Shown: positions 17,331 through 25,389 of the stretch, one piece after another
Layout of the letters: every line of letters starts with the position of its first letter
How positions within the stretch are numbered: position 1 is the stretch's first letter
DNA from: an uncultured Dehalococcoidia bacterium
Lineage (GTDB): Bacteria > Chloroflexota > Dehalococcoidia > Lucifugimonadales > GCA-2712585
NCBI GenBank assembly: GCA_951812825.1
Contig: OX638324.1
Coordinates: forward strand, 1,611,141-1,675,140
DNA length: 64,000 nucleotides
Reading direction: 5' to 3'
The notes under the pieces: model-generated
The model's input: the letters and a program-made list of their open reading frames with translations, nothing else
Databases searched by the model: none
Told to the model about the DNA's origin: nothing
Made by a program: the position numbers and the translations under genes

Positions 17331-19030
17331 CCCTCCTGACTGGAATTTGCCTGCCCCCGCCTCTCAAGCCACTTGTCGATGGCGGCCTCTGCGCGAGGGC
17401 TGATGGCGTTCTGAATCTCCACGTTGACCAGGCTGGGTCTGCCCGAATCGAAGGCCCGCCGAAGTGCAGGCGCCAACTCCTCCGGCCGCGTCACGTGCTC
17501 GCCGTAACCTCCCAGCCCCTCCACCACCTTGTCGTAGCGGGTGTGCAGCAGCTTCGTCGCCGTATCGCGACCGAACAGCCCCACCTGGATATGATAGTCG
17601 ATTCCCCAGGTGGCGTCGTTGCCCAGCACCGCCACTATAGGCAGATTGTGACGCACCGCCGTGTCGAACTCCATGGCCGTGAACCCGAATCCGCCGTCTC
17701 CCGCCATCAACACCACCCGCTCGTTTGGATGCGCCACCTGCGCCGCGATGGCCGTCGGCAACCCATTGCCAAGCGTCCCGAACTGGGAGAAATAGAACCA
17801 CCGTAAGGGCAACCGCGCCGGGTGCAGCATCCGCCCAAAGTGGCCGAAGTCTCCCCCGTCCCACACCAGAATGTCCTCCGGCTTCAGAAACTCCGACAAC
17901 ACCTTATGGACGAACGAAGCATGCATCGGCGCTTCCGGCTTTGCAATTCCCTCGTACCATTCCGCCTGCGCCTTCTGCTGCTCCCGCAGCTCCTCCAGCC
18001 ACGACCGCCGCTCCGACCAGACCTTTCCCTGCGCCGCTGCCGTCATCTGCTCGACGATTGCCGGAACGTCCCCCGCCATCCCCACCTCCACCGGGCGGTT
18101 TCGTCCAATCTCCGTCGGCGATGGGTCCACCTGCACAATCCGGGCTGCATCATCGAATATCCCCCCGTACCGGATGCTGTTGTCCAGCTTCTTCCCCAGC
18201 AGCAGCACCGCGTCGGCCCGCCCCACCAGCTTGGCTGCCCAGTTCAGCGCCGTGTCGAAGAACCCAAGGCAGTAGGGATGGTCGTCCGACACCAGCCCCC
18301 GCGCCTGGTCCGCCGTCATCAACGGTATCCGCGTCGTCTCGATGAACGTCTGAAGCCACGCCCCGTCTCCCCCATACCCCGCCGACGCTGCTGCGATGAT
18401 AAGTGGGCGCTCGGCGGCATGTAGAAGACTGACCGCCTCCGAAATCTGCGCCTCGCTAGCCCTCACCTGCCCCCCAAGCCCGTGAGCCGCCGCGGCATAG
18501 TATCGGAAGTCCCCCTCCGAGACCCGCTGCTCCTGCACGTCCAGCGGAATCGTCAGATGCACCGGTCCGCGCCTGCCCGAATAAGCCGTCCGCACCGCCA
18601 TGGCGATCATGTCCGGTATCCGCCGCGCGTCCGGAATCAGCCACGAACCCTTCGTCACCGCCCCCGCCAGCGACACCTGGTCGATCTCCTGGTTGGCCCC
18701 CATCCCCAGCTCCGCTGCCTCCGCCGAACCGCCTATCGAAAGCATCGGGCTCTCGCTGTGCAGCGCGTTCGCCATCCCCGGAATTGCGTTGGCCATCCCC
18801 GGCGTCGTCGCCATCACCACCCCCAGCCCGCCGGTGATGCGCCCCCACGCGTCGGCCATGAACGACGCCGCATGCTCGTGCCGTGTGTCGATGAACCGAA
18901 AGTCCCCGTCGGCCATCACGTCCATAAGCGGCAGCGTATGGTCCCCGGCGATCGTGAAGACGTTGGAGACCCCTTCGATCTTGAGCGCGTGGGCAATCAG
19001 ATGGCTGCCCGTAAGGGAGGAAGGACTCAT
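17327..19030 (-). CDS. Thiamine pyrophosphate-dependent enzyme, acetolactate synthase-like
   Basis: A 567-residue TPP enzyme of the acetolactate synthase / benzoylformate decarboxylase superfamily. The cofactor-activating glutamate is in RHEHAASFMADAWGR (about residue 52). The TPP-magnesium motif is GDGGFGFTAMEFDTAV followed by GNDATWGI. It is distinct from ilvB: no small subunit is near, and it is followed by FAH-family and alcohol dehydrogenase genes with overlapping starts. A carboligase or 2-oxo acid decarboxylase role in a catabolic pathway is more likely than branched-chain synthesis. Confidence 0.87.
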   Translation of the reverse strand: MSPSSLTGSHLIAHALKIEGVSNVFTIAGDHTLPLMDVMADGDFRFIDTRHEHAASFMADAWGRITGGLGVVMATTPGMANAIPGMANALHSESPMLSIGGSAEAAELGMGANQEIDQVSLAGAVTKGSWLIPDARRIPDMIAMAVRTAYSGRRGPVHLTIPLDVQEQRVSEGDFRYYAAAAHGLGGQVRASEAQISEAVSLLHAAERPLIIAAASAGYGGDGAWLQTFIETTRIPLMTADQARGLVSDDHPYCLGFFDTALNWAAKLVGRADAVLLLGKKLDNSIRYGGIFDDAARIVQVDPSPTEIGRNRPVEVGMAGDVPAIVEQMTAAAQGKVWSERRSWLEELREQQKAQAEWYEGIAKPEAPMHASFVHKVLSEFLKPEDILVWDGGDFGHFGRMLHPARLPLRWFYFSQFGTLGNGLPTAIAAQVAHPNERVVLMAGDGGFGFTAMEFDTAVRHNLPIVAVLGNDATWGIDYHIQVGLFGRDTATKLLHTRYDKVVEGLGGYGEHVTRPEELAPALRRAFDSGRPSLVNVEIQNAISPRAEAAIDKWLERRGQANSSQEG

Positions 19031-19114
19031 GCAATAATCCGGTCGAAGGCGAACGTAGAATATGGCCTGATTATGGAATGGCCGCCATTGAGCGTCAAGT
19101 CACCCCCCTCCGCC

Positions 19115-19145
19115 CCACATGTCATCCTGAGTCAACGAAGGATAT
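19115..19145. repeat. Intergenic repeat family D, copy 3 (short)
   Basis: CCCACATGTCATCCTGAG followed by TCAACGAAGGATA; the central GCGCAG of the other copies is missing. Confidence 0.6.
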
Positions 19146-19398
19146 AACTCCCCGGAGATCACCAATGCTTCCCCACTCTCCAAACTGACAATCCACCCAT
19201 TGCCCCCAACGCTCACCCCTTGCTATCCTACCCGAATGAACAAGACAGCTACCTCCACAATCTTTCCATCCGTCCCAACCCTCTCCCAGCAACATGATAC
19301 ATTCTCGCAAAAAATAGTCGAAAACCCCTCTGAAAATTCTGGAAACGAGTATTTTGACCCCAAAACCCTCGTTTTTACGCCTGAAATTCCGCAAAAAT

Positions 19399-19430
19399 CG
19401 TTTCAGTCGTTTGCACTAACGACTGAAACG
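19399..19430. promoter_or_regulatory. 12-bp dyad, possible operator
   Basis: CGTTTCAGTCGT and its perfect reverse complement ACGACTGAAACG are separated by 8 bases. A second smaller dyad, AAACGAA-CCA-TTCGTTT, lies at 19449-19465. Spacing and lack of a T-run favour a protein-binding site over a terminator. No regulator is encoded nearby. Confidence 0.4.
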
Positions 19431-19594
19431 CAACGCCTGGCCTCACCGAAACGAACCATTCGTTTACCCCTTCGTTCCCCACTTGTTTCAGAGAATAAAT
19501 CTCACCAATTCAGCCCTCCGCCGAATATCACCAATCTTGTGACCCAAACAATCCCTCCGTTAGAATGACTCCACTCCACCCGGGAGGCTGAGCC

Positions 19595-20599
19595 ATGTCC
19601 AATAAACCCGTAGTCCGCGTCATCGGCACCGGCGGCACCATCGCCACCGTCACCGACAACCGCATGGACTTCACCAACTACCCCGAAACCGGACGCCGTA
19701 TCTCCGTCGCGGAATCCCTGACCCGCATTCCCGAAGCGGGTTTCATCGCCGACGTGCGCTCCGAAGACCTGATGAGCGAGGCGAGCAGCAACATCGGCCC
19801 CGAAAACTGGCCCCTCATTGCCCGCCGCATCAACCAGGTCTTCCGGGAGGAGCCCGACGTTGACGGTGTGGTGCTCACCCACGGCACCGGCACCATGGAG
19901 GAGACCTCCTACTTTCTCCACCTCACCGTCAAGTCCTCCAAGCCCGTCGTCATGACCGGCGCTATGCGTCCCGCCTCCGCCGTGGGCACCGACGCCGACC
20001 TGAACCTCTTCAACGCCATCCGTGTCGCCGCCGACCCCAACTCCGCCGGACGCGGCGTCCTCGTCGTCATGAACAACCAGATCCACAACGGCCGGGACGT
20101 TACCAAGACGGACCCCCTACACGTGGAGACTTTCAAGGACTCCGACACTGGCCTTCTCGGCTACTGCGACCCCGATGGCCAGGTGGCCTTCTACCGCTCC
20201 GTGGAGCGTAAGCACACGGTGGACACCCCCTTCGACCCGGAGAAGATGGACGCCTTGCCCCGGGTGGACATCGTCCCCACCTACGCCGGCGCCGACGAGG
20301 TGCTCGTAAACGCCGTCCGCGCCCACGGCTCCCCCGGCCTCATCCTCGCCGGCGTGGGCGGCGGCAGCTCCGCTTCCCCTGCCCCCCGCGCAGCCATGGA
20401 GGCTATGGCGGACGGCATGACCGTCGTGCTGGCCTCCCGCACCGCCAACGGTCGCGTCGTCATGACCTCCGGCAAGCAGCGGGACGGGTTCCTCGTCGCC
20501 GATAACCTCCTACCCCACAAGGCCCGCATCCTCCTCATGCTCGCCCTCTCCGTCACCAATGACCGCCAGGCCATACAGCAAATGTTCTACGAATACTAG
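19595..20599 (+). CDS. Asparaginase family protein
   Basis: A 334-residue L-asparaginase/glutaminase homologue that would release ammonia from asparagine. Both catalytic threonine motifs are present: VIGTGGTIATV (about residues 9-19) and LTHGTGTMEET (about 93-103), with TGAMRP following and a conserved lysine region. No signal peptide is visible, so the protein should be cytoplasmic. A GGGAGG about 9 bases upstream supports the ATG at 19595. Substrate preference among Asn, Gln and D-isomers cannot be read from sequence. Confidence 0.92.
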   Translation: MSNKPVVRVIGTGGTIATVTDNRMDFTNYPETGRRISVAESLTRIPEAGFIADVRSEDLMSEASSNIGPENWPLIARRINQVFREEPDVDGVVLTHGTGTMEETSYFLHLTVKSSKPVVMTGAMRPASAVGTDADLNLFNAIRVAADPNSAGRGVLVVMNNQIHNGRDVTKTDPLHVETFKDSDTGLLGYCDPDGQVAFYRSVERKHTVDTPFDPEKMDALPRVDIVPTYAGADEVLVNAVRAHGSPGLILAGVGGGSSASPAPRAAMEAMADGMTVVLASRTANGRVVMTSGKQRDGFLVADNLLPHKARILLMLALSVTNDRQAIQQMFYEY

Positions 20600-20692
20600 C
20601 CCAACGCCGCCCCCACTTTTCCCCGTATGTCGCTTCTGGTTTTATGTTATCCGCAGCTTCTCTCGCATATCATTTAAGCACCCTTAACGTCT

Positions 20693-21700
20693 ATGGAGAA
20701 GGCTGCGACCCGCGCTATGCCTCGAACATCCTTCATCGTCCTTGCTCTCTTGGCTCTCTGCCTTCTGGCTGCCTGCGGGCCGAAGGACAAACGCGTCGTC
20801 TTCGTTTCCGAGCGGGGCGGTGACCTGATGGCCTACACCATGGCCTCCGACGGCTCCGAGGTCTCCAGCGTTCCCTCCGGCGGCGACGAGAGCGTCTCTC
20901 CCAGCTGGTCCGTCACCCGGAACCACGTCGCCCTCCTCTCCCGGAACGGCGACTCCTCCCGTCTTCACGTCCTGGCCCAAGAAGGCGACGACGAATGGGA
21001 GTCCTGCACCGTCGACGAGGACCAGGTCCTTGACTACAGCTGGGACCCCAAAGGTGAGCGCATCGCCTTCCTTGTCGGAACTTCAGATGACGCCGACGTC
21101 TTCGTCACCGACGTGGAGTGCGCCACCGTCGAGCCCCTGACTTATGATGGTGGCCCCATGGTCCTCGGCAACTGGTCCGAAGACGGACACTGGGTGGTCT
21201 ACTCCATCCACGGCGAGGACGACCAGGGCATCTTCCTCCGCAACCCCAGCGGCGTGGACAGAAGGACAATCAACGACAAGGCCGCTATCCAGTTGGACTT
21301 TGCCCCCAAAGGCGGCGGCTTTGCCTTCATGACTCAGGACGAAGAGGAAACCCGCATCTGGGCTTCGGAGGACCCCGACCAGCCTCCCGTCAGCATCACC
21401 AACCAGGTGGCCCGAGATTCCACCTTCGCCTGGTCCCCCGATGGGAAACGCATCGTCTTCGTGTCCGACCGTGACGGCGACCCGGAGATCTATACTATGA
21501 AGGCCAACGGCTCCGATCAGAAGCAGCTCACCCGCAACGAAATCAACGATTTCCTTCCCTCCTGGTCCTCCAATGGCAAGCTCATCATCTTCGTTTCCGA
21601 CCTTCACGACAATACGGAAATCTTCACCATGAAGGACGACGGCACCGACCAGCAGCGCCTCACCAACAACGACTACACCGACACTCATCCTAGCTGGTAG
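20693..21700 (+). CDS. TolB-like beta-propeller lipoprotein
   Basis: A 335-residue secreted protein with signal MPRTSFIVLALLALCLLAAC ending in a lipobox, so probably anchored outside the membrane. The rest is PD40/WD40-like repeats: SPSWSVTRNHVAL, FAWSPDGKRIVFVSDRDGDPEI and LPSWSSNGKLIIFVSDLHDN are repeated blades with the xSPDG and IVFVSDRDG signatures. The first ATG (20693) adds eight residues before a second ATG at 20717 that gives a more usual signal peptide. Likely a surface binding or scaffold protein; partner unknown. Confidence 0.85.
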   Translation: MEKAATRAMPRTSFIVLALLALCLLAACGPKDKRVVFVSERGGDLMAYTMASDGSEVSSVPSGGDESVSPSWSVTRNHVALLSRNGDSSRLHVLAQEGDDEWESCTVDEDQVLDYSWDPKGERIAFLVGTSDDADVFVTDVECATVEPLTYDGGPMVLGNWSEDGHWVVYSIHGEDDQGIFLRNPSGVDRRTINDKAAIQLDFAPKGGGFAFMTQDEEETRIWASEDPDQPPVSITNQVARDSTFAWSPDGKRIVFVSDRDGDPEIYTMKANGSDQKQLTRNEINDFLPSWSSNGKLIIFVSDLHDNTEIFTMKDDGTDQQRLTNNDYTDTHPSW

Positions 21701-21787
21701 CCCTGCCTTCACCAGTGCCCTCACAGACGCGGGGCCCATTCTTACCCCTGCACCAACTCCCGACACCCCAAAACCTCTCCATTCTTC

Positions 21788-21812
21788 CGTAGGGGCGGCT
21801 CGCGAGCCGCCC
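21788..21812. repeat. Intergenic repeat family C, copy 5
   Basis: CGTAGGGGCGGCTCGCGAGC followed by CGCCC, a perfect palindrome. It is the last backbone repeat before the island. Confidence 0.8.
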
Positions 21813-21911
21813 ACCCCCTCCCCTCTCCAGCTAAGAACCTCGCTGCCCCTGCACGTTTGCCCACCCTGTGGCATAATTTAACCTCTGGGCTCTCGCCCAA
21901 CTGTTTGACGA

Positions 21912-21982
21912 TGCCCGGTGGTGCAGCGGTAGCACAGCGGACTTTGGATCCGCTGACCCTGGTTCGAATCCAGGCCGGGCAG
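21912..21982 (+). tRNA. tRNA-Gln (anticodon UUG)
   Basis: Full cloverleaf: acceptor TGCCCGG/CCGGGCA, D arm GTGC-AGCGGTA-GCAC, anticodon arm GCGGA-CTTTGGA-TCCGC with anticodon TTG, T arm CCTGG-TTCGAAT-CCAGG, discriminator G. CCA is not encoded. Its 3' half from 21963 is duplicated at 62523, so the gene is the integration target of the island. Confidence 0.96.
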
Positions 21983-21987
21983 CTTTT
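21963..21987. repeat. Left attachment site (attL) at the tRNA-Gln 3' end
   Basis: A 25-base segment from TTCGAATCCAGG through AGCTTTT is identical to 62523-62547. It covers the T loop, acceptor 3' strand and first bases past the tRNA, the classical target of P4-type integrases. Confidence 0.92.
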
Positions 21988-22090
21988 TTCTCCTCCCATG
22001 TTGGCCGTAAGAGTCCCTATTTTGCCTGCTTTTGTAGCTGATTCAGCGACTTGCTGGTTCTTGTCAATTCCGGTAGAATCTCACCTATCC

Positions 22091-22166
22091 CCATCTTTCC
22101 CCACGCCCGACGTGGGGGTAGATGTGGGGAAAAATATAGCGGATTCCGCCTTAAATGTGGGGAAAA
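22091..22166. repeat. Putative integrase arm-type sites, left end
   Basis: ATGTGGGGAAAA occurs at 22122 and 22155, and an inverted relative (CTTTCCCCAC) at about 22095. The same word is found twice next to the right attachment site (62471, 62482). Clustered repeats at both ends of an integrase-mobilised element fit arm-binding sites. Confidence 0.55.
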
Positions 22167-22187
22167 TCAAGAGGCAAAAGAAGCCAT

Positions 22188-23345
22188 ATGCCAAAGCAAC
22201 TTACGGTAAAGAGGATCAATGCACTTACAAAGCCAGGAAGATTCGGTGACGGCAACGGTCTTTACCTTGAGATATCCAAGGGTGGAACAAAGTCGTGGAT
22301 TCAGAGAATCACGATAGACGGACGGCGGCGAGACATTGGCTTAGGAGGCTTTCCTGCTGTGAGCCTCGCCATGGCCCGTCAAAGAGCAGCAGGCAATCGG
22401 ACCGCTGTTGCCGAAGGACGGGACCCGCTGTTAGAGAGACGCAAGACCAGAAAGGTTCCGACATTCCGGGAGGTAGGAGAATCATTCTTGAAGGCGAACA
22501 CTCCCCGTTGGAAAGGTGAGAAGACCGCAAAAAACTGGCGAGGGCAGATGGAAAAGTACGCCTTTCCGGCGTTTGGGAATATCAGCATTGACCGGGTGGG
22601 TCGGATCGACGTGCTGGGCGTATTGACCCCGATTTGGACCTCCAAGCCATCGGCCGCCAGGAAGCTGCGCCAACACCTCAGGGCGGTCTTCTCCTTCGCC
22701 ATGGCCCACGGGTACGTGGGGTTCAACCCTGCTGGAGAGATTATCGATGCTGCGCTCCCGCCCATGCCTGCGGTCAAGAACCACTTCCGCGCTCTCCCCT
22801 ACCAGGAGGTAGGAATAGCCCTCAGAATGGTGGAGGCGTCTACGTCGTCTCTCTCATCCAGATTGTGCTTCAAGTTCCTGGTGTTGACGGCGGCGAGAAG
22901 CGGAGAGGCCAGGGGAGCCACATGGGACGAGATCGACCTGCACGATGCCGTCTGGACGATACCGGGTAACAGGATGAAGGCGGGGGTCGAGCATCGAGTG
23001 CCCCTGGTCAACGCAGCCCTGGAAGTCTTGGAGACGGCGCAGTTGCTTGATGACGGCAGCAATCTGGTCTTTCCCTCGTTGATGAAGCCTCGCCACCCGT
23101 TGAGCGACATGACGTTGACGAAGCTCCTCAGGGACCTTGGACTGGCGGAACGCGGAACCGTCCACGGTTTCAGGACTTCCTTCAAGACATGGTGCATGGA
23201 GCAGACGAATACCCCCTGGGCCGTCGGAGAGGCCGCCCTTGCTCACACCATTGGCAACAGCACCGAGGCGGCTTATGCTCGTTCTGACTTGTTCAAGAAG
23301 CGAAGGTCGGTAATGCAGCAGTGGGCAGATTACGTTCTGGGCTGA
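22188..23345 (+). CDS. int: P4-type tyrosine integrase
   Basis: Site-specific recombinase (385 residues) predicted to integrate and excise the island at tRNA-Gln. The N-terminal DUF4102-like domain starts MPKQLTVKRINALTKPGRFG and has GLYLEISKGGTKSWIQRI. The core-binding domain follows. Catalytic residues: Arg237 in TAARSGEARG, His326 and Arg329 in HGFRTSFKTW, His353 in LAHTIGNS and the nucleophile Tyr363. The ATG at 22188 is chosen; an ATG at 22155 lies inside a putative arm-site repeat. Reads away from attL, as usual. Confidence 0.94.
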   Translation: MPKQLTVKRINALTKPGRFGDGNGLYLEISKGGTKSWIQRITIDGRRRDIGLGGFPAVSLAMARQRAAGNRTAVAEGRDPLLERRKTRKVPTFREVGESFLKANTPRWKGEKTAKNWRGQMEKYAFPAFGNISIDRVGRIDVLGVLTPIWTSKPSAARKLRQHLRAVFSFAMAHGYVGFNPAGEIIDAALPPMPAVKNHFRALPYQEVGIALRMVEASTSSLSSRLCFKFLVLTAARSGEARGATWDEIDLHDAVWTIPGNRMKAGVEHRVPLVNAALEVLETAQLLDDGSNLVFPSLMKPRHPLSDMTLTKLLRDLGLAERGTVHGFRTSFKTWCMEQTNTPWAVGEAALAHTIGNSTEAAYARSDLFKKRRSVMQQWADYVLG

Positions 23346-23379
23346 ATCGATTACTGCGGTAAACCCGGCGAACGCCAAA

Positions 23380-23574
23380 CTAGCTAAATTGACTTCTCGC
23401 CACAGGCCGTGATTCGATCCAGGCATTGATGTCGCTGGCCTTCCACCTCACGGCTGAGGGACCCACCCTCACAGGCCTTGGGAATTCTCCCTCTTGCATT
23501 AGCCGGTAGATGGAGGAGCGACTCACACCAGTGATCTTCTCGACATCTCGACGCCTTAGCAGTCTATCTTGCAT
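23380..23574 (-). CDS. AlpA-like HTH regulator / excisionase
   Basis: A 64-residue winged-helix protein of the AlpA/excisionase group: RLLRRRDVEKITGVSRSSIY is the helix-turn-helix, followed by FPRPVRVGPSAVRWKASDIN and AWIES, the family's wing and terminal helix. Such proteins activate or direct excision of P4-like islands. It converges on the integrase 3' end. ATG at 23574 is chosen because GAGGAG lies 9 bases upstream; a longer frame begins at 23688 but its extra N-terminus matches nothing in the family. Confidence 0.88.
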   Translation of the reverse strand: MQDRLLRRRDVEKITGVSRSSIYRLMQEGEFPRPVRVGPSAVRWKASDINAWIESRPVARSQFS

Positions 23575-23809
23575 ATCATTCATCTCCTCATAAGTCTTAA
23601 TCATTGCAGCGAATTGCTCCGCTTTCTGAAGTAGATGTGACACAAAATCCACAATTGCCAGCATTAGATCGTTAATGGGTGCAAACATCCCTCTGGCCCC
23701 TGAGACCCTTGAGAAAAGCGATGGAGCGAATTGTTGCGGCCTTCAAGTTGTGGACCCTGCTGCTGTTGCCATTGATGAATTCTGCGGAAATGGGTGGAGG
23801 ATAATCATG

Positions 23810-23847
23810 GTCCGTGAGGGGGACTCGTGCAGGAGTCCCCCTCGGAC
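23810..23847. repeat. Hairpin with 11-bp perfect stem
   Basis: GAGGGGGACTC (23816-23826), loop GTGCAG, then GAGTCCCCCTC. The stem can be extended by GTCC/GGAC past a 2-base bulge. Confidence 0.8.
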
Positions 23848-23910
23848 AAGAACCTCCTGTGCCTGCATTGAGTGTGGCGGTGCCGAAGTCGGTATCCAAG
23901 GCCTCATAGC

Positions 23911-23948
23911 GGGGGGCGTGAATGCCCCCGGGGGCATTCACGCCCCCC
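23911..23948. repeat. 38-bp perfect palindrome
   Basis: Arm GGGGGGCGTGAATGCCCCC is directly followed by its exact reverse complement with no spacer. It lies 63 bases after the previous hairpin. Not part of any backbone repeat family seen here. Confidence 0.85.
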
Positions 23949-24097
23949 TTGGGACATGGGAATCGGAGGTGCTGCGGTGGTTACATACCCGTGTACAGAA
24001 ACTGCGAATTTAGACAACGGGCCATTTTTGTCGCTGATTAAAAAATTCGTTTAACAACAATTGCGTGTTAGAATGATGTTGACGGAGGGTAATTGCT

Positions 24098-24523
24098 ATG
24101 CCATACCCGGAAATGGTGGCTAGATGCTACGAGGACGTGCTTGAGTGCACCAAGGTCTTCAACGTCGGCCTCAAGACAGACCCACGCTTGTGTGGGCGAT
24201 TTGCTCAATTCAGAGCATGGTACTACCTCCCGGAGATTAACGCCGTGGGCCCCAGTAAGTTCGTCGGCTACAGGGACATTGGCGTGGACTTTTACTTCAC
24301 CCATACCGGTGCGGTGGCCCGGGCAACTCTGCCCAGTAACAAACGCCTTGATGGCCGGGAAACAGAGCCCAGGTTGCAAGAGTGGTTCGAAATAGTAGAG
24401 CCAGGAACAGCGGAGCATAGATTCGTCCTAGACATGGTGAAGGAGCTCGGCTCAGAACAATGTGGCAAAAAGCCGTCCCAGCTTGCCCGGTATTGTGTGC
24501 CAATTGGATTCAGGCTGAATTGA
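24098..24523 (+). CDS. Hypothetical protein (141 aa)
   Basis: Well-supported reading frame: ATG follows GGAGGG by 8 bases. The protein is soluble, with an N-terminal segment MPYPEMVARCYEDVLECTKV and a central YRDIGVDFYFTHTGAVARAT. I do not recognise a family. The product ends with GFRLN, and the next small gene starts 10 bases downstream, suggesting a two-gene unit. Confidence 0.6.
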   Translation: MPYPEMVARCYEDVLECTKVFNVGLKTDPRLCGRFAQFRAWYYLPEINAVGPSKFVGYRDIGVDFYFTHTGAVARATLPSNKRLDGRETEPRLQEWFEIVEPGTAEHRFVLDMVKELGSEQCGKKPSQLARYCVPIGFRLN

Positions 24524-24533
24524 GGTGGGTGGA

Positions 24534-24758
24534 ATGGCGTCGGACGACCTATCAAATAGACCCAATAGCTCTTGTGCATGGCCCACGTGCAGCGTACAGC
24601 TTGGCCCCTTGGCTCTGGCGGTAGCGCCGTTCTGCGACATGTGCTGGGACACGGCCTTACGAGTTGTTGGGGCTTACCTGCGCATGGCCGATCAAGATCC
24701 GGAGAAATCGGCGGGTACCACTCTGCTAGACGCCCTCCGCGAGGCAACTAGTACTTAA
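24534..24758 (+). CDS. Hypothetical small cysteine-rich protein (74 aa)
   Basis: Starts at an ATG shortly after GAGGTGG. It has a CAWPTC pair (about residues 14-19) and a CDMC pair (about 34-37), which could bind a metal ion as a short zinc ribbon. It ends in an acidic/helical tail. It follows the 141-residue hypothetical gene closely and is probably cotranscribed. Function unknown. Confidence 0.5.
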   Translation: MASDDLSNRPNSSCAWPTCSVQLGPLALAVAPFCDMCWDTALRVVGAYLRMADQDPEKSAGTTLLDALREATST

Positions 24759-25389
24759 CCAGACCGGTTGAGTTTGGGTTGCGGAGAGCTTTGAATTGCA
24801 CACCGAACCATCCGCGTATCGGCCCCTTCATACGATAAATTCGAATGGCTAACCGGCTAGGTAAGTTGCCTAAACGGTTCAGGGCAGCCGATCTGAGAAG
24901 AACCTGCCCGGGATGGGCATACCAGACATATTCCACGTTCCTTCCCAAACACCGCGTCGGAAACCCGATCGGCACAACAGAGTTCTTCCTTCAGCATGGA
25001 GACGGTTCCTATGGTCTAGTGGAGGATTGTTCTGCTTAGTGTTGGCAATCAGCAAGAGTAGGACACAATGGGATCTGAGAGATCAGAAGTGATTTGAAGG
25101 TTGGTCCAGTTCTCTTGGTGCTTGATTAAACAGCCTTCTCTGAAGGAGCATCATTGTTCAATGATGTTAGTGGACGGCAAAAGTAATAGTGGTTGTTCAT
25201 CGGCACACATTGGTGTTGCTCATCTAATGTTCGTGATGGTGAGGGTTGGGGACACTGTGAGCAACCAGGCGTGGAGCAAAGCAATCTATAAGTTGACTGG
25301 CAAACGCAATTGGCCATATTCTGCTGAGGAAATCCGCGATTAGGAACGGGTACATCTCTGGGACTAGGTTTGAGAGGGGAAGGAAGCGC
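24759..25389. other. Stretch without a confident gene
   Basis: Short frames exist on the plus strand (24845-25039 and 25101-25343), but neither has a clear ribosome site or family; the second, ending VSNQAWSKAIYKLTGKRNW, might be the decayed end of a gene. The promoter of the methyltransferase should lie here. Confidence 0.4.

Larger units (their letters stand above)
19031..19594. other. Gene-free divergent region between TPP operon and asparaginase
   Basis: No frame here looks coding. The stretch holds a family D repeat, an AT-richer segment and two clear dyads (see separate entries). It must contain the promoters of the leftward TPP operon and the rightward asparaginase gene. Confidence 0.55.
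23575..24097. other. Non-coding stretch with strong hairpins
   Basis: No supported gene. It contains an imperfect hairpin and a perfect 38-bp palindrome (entries below), then an AT-rich segment around 24010-24075. It separates the integration module from the cargo and could hold an origin, a structured RNA or a regulatory site. Confidence 0.5.

Noticed and set aside
19200-19568. Plus-strand frame of 122 codons before asparaginase
   Set aside because: No ribosome site, no recognisable domain, spans the dyads; more likely regulatory DNA.
22155-22187. Upstream ATG of the integrase
   Set aside because: Lies in a putative arm-site repeat and adds non-conserved residues; family proteins begin at 22188.
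23672-23941. Minus-strand frame through the 38-bp palindrome
   Set aside because: Coding is explained by palindrome composition; no homology or ribosome site.
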